A stretch of DNA of 64,000 nucleotides from Antilocapra americana. Taxonomy: Eukaryota; Chordata; Mammalia; Artiodactyla; Antilocapridae. Each line of letters opens with the position of its first letter. Positions within the stretch are counted from its first letter, which is position 1. Of this stretch, positions 58,051 to 64,000 are shown piece after piece. The stretch lies in NCBI GenBank assembly GCA_007570785.1, contig ML661885.1, positions 19,743,247-19,807,246 of the forward strand, given 5' to 3'. The position numbers and the translations under genes are program-made. The notes under the pieces were generated by a model that saw nothing but the letters and a program-made list of their open reading frames with translations, was not told the origin of the DNA and did no database searches.

Positions 58051-58437
58051 AATTTTCTTTACTTTATTGTGTTGGTTTTGCCATACAGTGACATGAAACC
58101 GCCATGGGTATACATATGCTCCCCCTCCAGAACCCCCCTCCCTCCTCCCTCCCGATTCCCTCCCCCTGGGTCATCTCAGTGCACCAGCCCAGAGCATCAG
58201 CCCTGGGCTGGCGATTGATTTCACATATGATAATTAACATGATTCAATGCCATTCTCCCATATCATCCCACCCCTGCCCTCTTCCACAGAGTCCACGAGT
58301 CTGTTCTATACGTCTGCGTTTCTTTTGCTGTCTCGCATGCAGGGTTTTCGTTACCATCTTTCTAAATTCTATATATATGCGTTAGTATACTGTATTGTTG
58401 TTTTTCCTTCTGGCTTACTTCACTCTGGATAATAGGG
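58018..58437 (-). mobile_element. Young ruminant L1 3' segment
   Basis: Minus-strand L1_BT type starting with a (TTTA)7 tract at 58018-58045 (its tail), then 3' UTR markers GCCATACAGTGACATGAAAC and CCCCTCCAGAACCCCCC. The normal reading stops at GGATAATAGG (58428-58437), where L1 5' sequence in the opposite orientation begins. Confidence 0.92.
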
Positions 58438-58535
58438 AACTAAGATGGCGGAGAAATAGAACAGGGAGACCACTCTCTCCCCAATAAATACACCAAAAGA
58501 ACATTTAAAAACCAAGCAAACTCCACAAAATTTTT
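58437..58535 (+). mobile_element. Inverted L1 5' terminal segment
   Basis: GGAACTAAGATGGCGGAGAA followed by TAGAACAGGGAGACCACTCT and ACTCCACAAAA corresponds to the extreme 5' end of ruminant L1, in plus orientation and therefore inverted against the segment at its left. The junction shows a short overlap (AGG or GG). This is the arrangement expected from twin-primed 5' inversion, with the second cDNA reaching the L1 RNA 5' end. The AAGATGGCGG core resembles the YY1 site at L1 starts. Confidence 0.7.
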
Positions 58536-58594
58536 TTTAAAATGTACAAAACCGAACGATATGTGAAAAAATATATGTTATCTACCAGGGTCTC

Positions 58595-58830
58595 TGGTGG
58601 GAAGTGAGTGGCAGGAGATGACACATAAGGGGCTAAATGTCATGCCTCTTATGGAGCATTGGATGAGATGACGGAAGGCCTTCGACAAGTTCTCCACACA
58701 CGAGTGACATGGTCAGGTTTGTATATTAGACTGATCGTTATGTGATAGTTCAGGGAATAGATTAACAGGACAAAATTTGAGACAGAGAAACAAGTGTGTG
58801 AAGCTGGTCTAAGAGCACAAACACTTGCAA
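58595..58830 (-). repeat. L2, right part of the split copy
   Basis: Plus-orientation order GAAGTGAGTGGCAGGAGATG, CATGCCTCTTATGGAGCATT, ACGAGTGACATGGTCAGGTT, then a GACTGATCGTTATGTGATAG block matches antisense L2 inward of the 3' end. It continues in orientation from 57422-57655, so both are probably one L2, with some intervening L2 lost. Confidence 0.62.
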
Positions 58831-59029
58831 AAGATTTATGTGTAAGGAATGAGGAAAGAAAATGTTGTTTCTTGGGCTTCTGATGTAGAAGCTGGCTTTG
58901 TAGTGTTGCTAACTGATCCTTTTCCTTACTTGCTTTGACTTCTGCTATACTTTGAAAATGCAAGAACTTCACTTTTGACTCAGTACATTGAAGGCAGTAT
59001 TGACTAAATAATCAAATAAATGACACTGG

Positions 59030-59275
59030 AGTGAAATGAATCTGAATTGAGATTTTTGCTCTACTATTGTACCTGCTAGCTGTGAGATTACTTTACTTGT
59101 TGGCTGTTACTTTGAACAAGATATAAACCACTCTCAGACTTTTTCTGAATTTTTAAAATGGTGTTTTTCTGCAAAAATAATAATACATTCAATGAGCTGA
59201 TTTTAGAAAGTGCTTATCATGTCTGGAACATGATAAGTGATCAAGAAATGGTGTCTACTATCACTGTTGCTTAAT
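59030..59275 (-). repeat. MIR SINE, ancient
   Basis: Minus-strand MIR in plus orientation: GTACCTGCTAGCTGTGAGAT, TTACTTTGAACAAG, CTGAATTTTTAAAATGGTG, AATAATAATACATTC, GAAAGTGCTTATCATGTCTG and CATGATAAGTGATCAAGAAATG. An extra copy of the TTACTT block lies near 59090-59115. Confidence 0.78.
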
Positions 59276-60597
59276 AAGAAATTGGATTAAAGAAAATTTC
59301 AGATAAAACTGGAGGTTTCAATACAAGCATCTCCACTCTTGGGATCATGAATGATACTTCTCTTGTCTCCCTCAGCCAAGGGTGTCATGTTGGAGTACAA
59401 CAGGTACTTAAGAAAATATGTCCAACATATGCAAAAATGAATGAATGTCCCTGTCTATCCTTCTGCAAATAAAGGGAATGCCAACTTGTTGTTACAGGCA
59501 TGTATTTAAACCAAAAAAAAATTCCACCTGCAACATTGCATGCTCCACTAAATGTTAAATGACAAGGCAGAGTTTCCAGTAATGAGATTGGAGAATGCCA
59601 TCAGTCCACAGGCCCCGAGTCAAGGTTCATGGCAATTCAACACTATAGCAAGGGGACTCGTGATGCTTAATTTAGTACTATCATTATTATTTTTATATGA
59701 AAAGAGATTTAGAATTGGAAATAGCCACTCAACAGCTTTCCTGTAGTGCCCTTATTCCAGGAATGAGTAAGTGGTTTCTTTGGGCCCTCACTGACATGTA
59801 CAGCTTCACATACCAACTTTCCATGGCATGGGTACCTGGCAACTGATTATGGCTGTCAGACAGGAAAGGTGAGGATTATTTCCCAATTCTAAGTATAAAG
59901 ATGAAGCTGAGTCCCTATAAGTTTGCTTTCCATTTAGAAAAGAAATTTTGGAATCAAAAACAGAGAGCTTCTGGGGAACCAGTTTCTGCCTTAGTTCTCA
60001 TCTTCACACTATTTCCAAGAAATTATTTCAAATGGATGGGAAAGTAGGGAATATTTTTTAAATAAATCACGATATTTTAATTAGGCAGCCTCTCTGTGAA
60101 AAACCTAATAATCCAATAGGAAGCAGATATCATACCACCTGTGATATAATATTGAAATAACGCCAGCAGAGCAAAGCATCAACTGAAAAAGGAAATAATG
60201 CAGAAACATTGCACAGTATGCAGGGACAATTTAAGTATATGTACTTATAGTTGTGAGATATCTGGTTCTTTAGAAAATAGACTAAACATCAAGGTCTTCT
60301 CTTCATGTCTTGAATGCCATCTGAAAACATGAGAATGCTGCATGGCAGCAGATTACACTGCTCTGGCTGGAGAAAATCTACGGCACTGACTCTGACAGCT
60401 TCAAACTATGGAACCTTTCCAAACTTGTCAGTGCTTACAGAATTCTGATTCAACTAGAAATAAAGTGGCCTGAATAAACACTAGACTTAAGACCAAGTGT
60501 CAAGAAGTGAAGAATACTGATGCTTAATATTTCCCTTCACATTGTTCACACATAAACACAAATATCTACTTTTTTGGTTTCCTTAGGCTCTGATTCC
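59276..60597. other. Unassigned unique sequence, 1.3 kb
   Basis: No transposon recognised. The part near 60070-60240 (TTTTAATTAGGCAGCC, ACCTAATAATCCAATAGG) resembles the repeat-free regulatory-looking DNA further left. No exon signature. Confidence 0.4.
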
Positions 60598-60610
60598 ATA
60601 TTATCTTGTT

Positions 60611-60833
60611 GTGTGTGTGTGTGTGCTCTGTCACCCAGACATGTCCAACTCTTTGTTACCCCATGGACTGTAGCCTGCCAGGATCCTCTGCCCATGGGGT
60701 TTTCCAGGTAAGAATACTGGAGTGAGTAGCCATTTCCTACTCCAGGGGACATTCCCAGTGATTTAACCTGCATCTCTTGTGTTTCCTGCATTGGGAGGCA
60801 GATTCTTTACCACTAGGGTCACCTGGGAAACCT
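60611..60833 (-). mobile_element. Bov-tA SINE, 13-bp TSD, (CA)n tail
   Basis: Minus-strand, full length. ATATTATCTTGTT (60598-60610) and ATATTATTTTGTT (60834-60846) match at 12 of 13 positions. The GT tract at 60608-60625 lies inside these limits and is therefore the SINE's own (CA)n tail. Confidence 0.93.
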
Positions 60834-60914
60834 ATATTATTTTGTTACTCCTCTCTTATTGAAATATTTAATAATATACATGCATGTCCACATCTCCATC
60901 TATCTTTACCTATC

Positions 60915-61026
60915 TGAAAGTGAAATTTGCTAAGTCGTGTTTGACTCTTTGAGACCCCATGGACTACACAGTCAATGGAATTCTCCAGGCCAGCATACTG
61001 GAGTGGATATCCTCTCCCTTCTCCAG
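60915..61026 (-). mobile_element. Bov-tA 3' half
   Basis: Minus-strand remnant from GAAAGTGAAATTTGCTAAGT to CTCTCCCTTCTCCAG. The head is missing. Confidence 0.85.
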
Positions 61027-61344
61027 CTCTTCCCTATCTATGCTATTTTTCCATTTTCTTGATCATTAGAGCATTAGAAGAGTGCCTAGGGCATAACAGA
61101 AACACAATGTAATATTGTACATTGAATGGAGGGGATTTATCTCTACAGCTGAACATATTGAGATGTGGTTGGTCCAGGTAAAAAAATGTCAATGGCTGGC
61201 AGGAAAAGTAACATATTTTATGAGCAATGAAAGTACTCAAAAACTTCCATTTTCAGATTGTGAATTGAATCCATGTTCCACTTGTGCTCCAGATCTTTAA
61301 AAATGATTGATATAGTACTAACTTTATGAATCATGACAGTGTAG
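61027..61344. other. Unassigned unique sequence
   Basis: About 320 bases, no feature recognised. Overlapping 60-codon frames on both strands look random. Confidence 0.5.
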
Positions 61345-61557
61345 TTGTGCTTAGTCATTCAGTTGTGTCCAACTCTTTGCGTCCATTTGGACTGTAGCCC
61401 GCCAGGCTCCTCTGTCCATGGAATTCTCCAGGCAAGAATACTGGAGTGGGTTACCATGACTTCTCCAAGAGATCTTCCCAACCCAGGGATCAAACCCACA
61501 TCTCCTGCATCTCTTGCCTTGTAGGTAGGTTTTTACCACTGAGCCACCAAGGGAAGC
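61345..61557 (-). mobile_element. Bov-tA SINE
   Basis: Minus-strand, full length, with a TCTCCTGCATCTCTTGCC duplication-like change in the head. No firm target-site duplication. Confidence 0.92.
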
Positions 61558-61559
61558 AT

Positions 61560-61690
61560 CATATTCCATTTATAGTTATTACAAAACATTAACCATGTTA
61601 CCTATGTTGTACAATATATCTTAGTAGCTTATTTTACACATAATAGTTTCTACGTCTTAATCCCTTACCCCTCTATTGCCCCATATATCA
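61560..61690 (-). mobile_element. L1 3' UTR fragment
   Basis: Minus-strand remnant: GTTATTACAAAACATTAACC, GTTGTACAATATATCTTAGT, AGCTTATTTTACACATAATA and CTTAATCCCTTACCCCT follow the antisense older L1 3' UTR. It directly adjoins the SINE on its left. Confidence 0.72.
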
Positions 61691-61803
61691 CGGTTTTTAA
61701 TGCTAGGTATCAATAGCATTTCAATAGCCTTGACTTCTTAACATTTACCCTCTTAATAAAGAAAACAAATAAAATTGGCAAGTAGTTGAAAAGTTTGCCA
61801 GGA

Positions 61804-61837
61804 AAATAAATAAATAAATATATTTATTTATTTATTT
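61804..61837. repeat. Perfect 34-bp AT palindrome
   Basis: An AAAT-type run (61804-61820) meets its exact reverse complement (61821-61837) with no spacer. It is followed by TATATATA. Capable of a hairpin or cruciform; probably two simple repeats back to back. Confidence 0.9.
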
Positions 61838-61849
61838 ATATATATAAAG

Positions 61850-63086
61850 TAATTTTAAAATGAAATACAGATTTATGGAGAACAGTTTAAAAATTAATGG
61901 AGAATACTACATAGAATTGAATTGCTTAGAATTGTTAGAATTGTTTATAATTGTTTACCAATTTTTGCAATTATTATTACTGGAAATCATTTATGCCAAA
62001 TATAAATTTCAAAATCCACTTAAAAGAAAAGTGTAAAATCTGAGTACACTAAAATCAAAGAGGAAAAGGAAATACTCTCAGAAATCATAGATCTACATGA
62101 CATTTTCCTTATTTTTCTATATTCTTAAACTGTTTACAAATTATTGCATCATTTATAAAAATTTAAGAATTAAACAAAACTTTATAGCTACTATGGAACA
62201 GAAATATTTTTGTTTCATACATAATATATTCATATTTTTTAATGTATCCTTGAAGTAATAGTTTACTTTTTAATTTTTAAATATTTCATTGAATGAAAAA
62301 TTTTTTGAATCTGTAGTGCTTTACAATTTTTAAGTTTCACAAGATGGTTTCATAAGTCCTAATGTTATTTTGTTTGTTTTTATATTATCCAGACAATGTT
62401 GCCTTTAATCAAAATGTTTGTATCAAATTGAATATATAGTATATTAAATTAAAAATATAATCTACAGTCCTAAATATGTCCGTCTCTTTAACATAGACAT
62501 GTACTAGGCATGTCTAGATGAAACCTCAAAGTGAGACATGCTTTGAAGCTTAATTTTTTTCTAGGAGACTTATTATTTGTTTATATTTGCATGTATATCC
62601 TCTCATTTTAAATGATCTGCATCAGTTTGTAGGTGGAAATTTTTCAAATTCAAATATGATTTAATTCAGTCTTACCACCTTTGTCTTTTAATGAGTTTCC
62701 TAACTTAAGTCTTAGGTTTATTATTTACTTTTCCAGATGAATTTTGCAATTATCTTGCTAATTCTCATAACATTATAGTGTGGTTTTAATTGTAATTTTA
62801 TTTGATGTTTTTAGAGTAATTTAGAGAGAAGTGAAATTGTTATCAAATTTTATCTTCTCATCCAAAAAGTTAATAGAACTTTTTATTAAAGGCTTTTAAA
62901 ATATTTCACTAAAATTTTGTGTTTTTTATATTGGGTATGATTCTTTGGTTTATTTTGACTACTATTTCTGTTTTAAACATGACGTTTCAACTACATTTTT
63001 CAAAGTTACTTACAAATTATGTATACAAATTGCTATGTACATTTATGTGTGAATATACATTTTTTCTAGTCTTATCTCAGTAGTTT
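61850..63086. other. Unassigned AT-rich sequence, 1.2 kb
   Basis: The most AT-rich long stretch in the window, with many T and A runs. No repeat family or gene is recognised. Confidence 0.5.
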
Positions 63087-63097
63087 AGGACCTCTAG

Positions 63098-63326
63098 TGA
63101 GTGTGTTTGTGCTAAGTTGCTTCAGTTTGTGTCCCACTCTGTGTGACCCCATGGACTGTAGCCTACCATGATCTTCTGTCCATGGAATTCTCCAACCAAG
63201 AATACTGAGATGGGTTGCCATGCCTTCCTTCAGGGGATCTTCCCAACCCAGGGATCAAACCCATCTCTCTTATGACTCCTGTATTGTCAGGCAAGTTCTT
63301 TACCTCTAGCACCATCTGGGAAGCCC
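63098..63326 (-). mobile_element. Bov-tA SINE, 11-bp TSD
   Basis: Minus-strand, full length, tail starting GTGAGTGTGTTTGTG. AGGACCTCTAG (63087-63097) and AGGACATCTAG (63327-63337) match at 10 of 11 positions. Confidence 0.93.
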
Positions 63327-63414
63327 AGGACATCTAGAATAACACTTAATAATAGTAATGTAATGTATCACTTTTTTTTTTTTACTTTAATAAGAATGTG
63401 TCTTATGTTCATCC

Positions 63415-64000
63415 TTTTTTTTTTTCATTTATTTACTTTAATTGGAGGCTAATTACTTTACAATATTGTGGTGGTTTTTGCCATACGTTGACATGAATCA
63501 GCCATGGGTGTACATGTGTTCCCCATCCTGAACCCCCTTCCCACCTCCTTCCCCATCCCATCTCTCTGGGTCATTCCAGTGCACCAGCCCCGAGCACCCT
63601 GTCTCATGCATCAAACCTGGACTGGTGATCTATTTCACATATGATAATATATATGTTTCAAATCTATTCTCTCAAATCATCCCACCCTCACCTTCTCCCA
63701 CAGAGTCCAAAAGTCTGTTCTTTACATCTGTGTCTCTTTTGCTGTCTTGCATATAGGATCATCATTACCATCTGTCTAAATTCCATGTATATCCATTAAT
63801 ATACTGTATTGATGTTTTTCTTTCTGACTTACTTCCCTCTATATAATAGGCTCCAGTTTCATCCACCTCATTAGAACTGATTCAAATGCATTCTTTTTGG
63901 TAGCTGAGTAATATTCCATTGTGTATATTTACCACAGCTTTCTTATCCATTCATCTGCCAGAGAACATCTAGGTTGTTTCCATGTACTAGAACCCTCTTA
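63415..64000 (-). mobile_element. Young ruminant L1 3' end, running to window edge
   Basis: Minus-strand L1_BT type: 11-T start (63415-63425), ACTTTAATTGGAGGCTAATT, GCCATACGTTGACATGAATC, CACCAGCCCCGAGCACCCTG, then ORF2 C-terminal sequence to CTAGGTTGTTTCCATG (63970-63985). The last dozen bases no longer match, so it may be truncated near 63987 or be diverged. The right flank is outside the window. Confidence 0.9.

Noticed and set aside
61804..61848. microRNA-like hairpin
   Set aside because: A spacer-less AT palindrome of simple repeats has no loop and no sequence complexity expected of a miRNA precursor.
1822..63326. Dispersed repeats as a possible CRISPR-like or satellite array
   Set aside because: The units are about 210 bp, on both strands, irregularly spaced and flanked by individual TSDs, which identifies retroposed SINEs.

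Overview
The window is nuclear DNA from a ruminant, most likely a bovid (cattle, sheep, goat or relative). The evidence is the combination of BovB (RTE-clade LINE) copies, about three dozen tRNA-Glu-headed Bov-tA SINEs, one CHR-type SINE and 3' ends of the young ruminant L1 (L1_BT type), over older mammalian layers of L1M, L2, MIR and MLT1/MaLR LTRs. The sequence alone does not separate the bovid genera. I find no intact protein-coding gene, RNA gene, CRISPR array or bacterial-type operon. Every long open frame with a recognisable product is a decayed LINE reverse transcriptase or endonuclease. The window is therefore intergenic or deep intronic.

Layout. 0-5 kb: a 5'-truncated BovB on the minus strand, followed by several Bov-tA insertions with readable target-site duplications (TSDs). 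5-15 kb: mostly AT-rich unique DNA with MIR, two BovB 3' ends and two MLT1-type LTRs. 15-23 kb: an L1 3' end, a near-full-length but dead BovB (about 17.1-20.2 kb) set against an L2 remnant, and an old L1 ORF2 region cut by another BovB end. 23-34.5 kb: dense Bov-tA, including one SINE nested in another, two L1 3' ends with perfect 14-16 bp TSDs, an L2, and a MIR split by a SINE. 34.6-39.4 kb: one old L1 on the minus strand with both ends preserved, internally deleted and carrying a Bov-tA and a BovB insertion. 39.8-46.2 kb: repeat-poor DNA with a short CpG-rich patch near 43.7 kb. 46-52.4 kb: L2, CHR, Bov-tA, BovB and a young L1 3' end whose ORF2 C-terminal frame is still open. 52.4-57.1 kb: a second repeat-poor block that looks like developmental conserved non-coding DNA. 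57.1-58.8 kb: an L2 apparently split by two L1s, the younger with an inverted 5' segment. 59-64 kb: MIR, Bov-tA, an AT palindrome, AT-rich unique DNA and a young L1 running towards the right edge.

Nothing here amounts to a new gene system. The observations most worth following are the two repeat-poor candidate regulatory blocks, the strong minus-strand bias of L1 and L2 (compatible with an intron of a plus-strand gene), the inverted L1 at 58.4 kb, the compensating frameshift pair that removes the catalytic motif from the longest BovB frame, and the repeated association of (CA)n tracts with SINE 3' ends. Element boundaries are read by eye against remembered family consensuses and may be off by 10-30 bases, except where a TSD fixes them.
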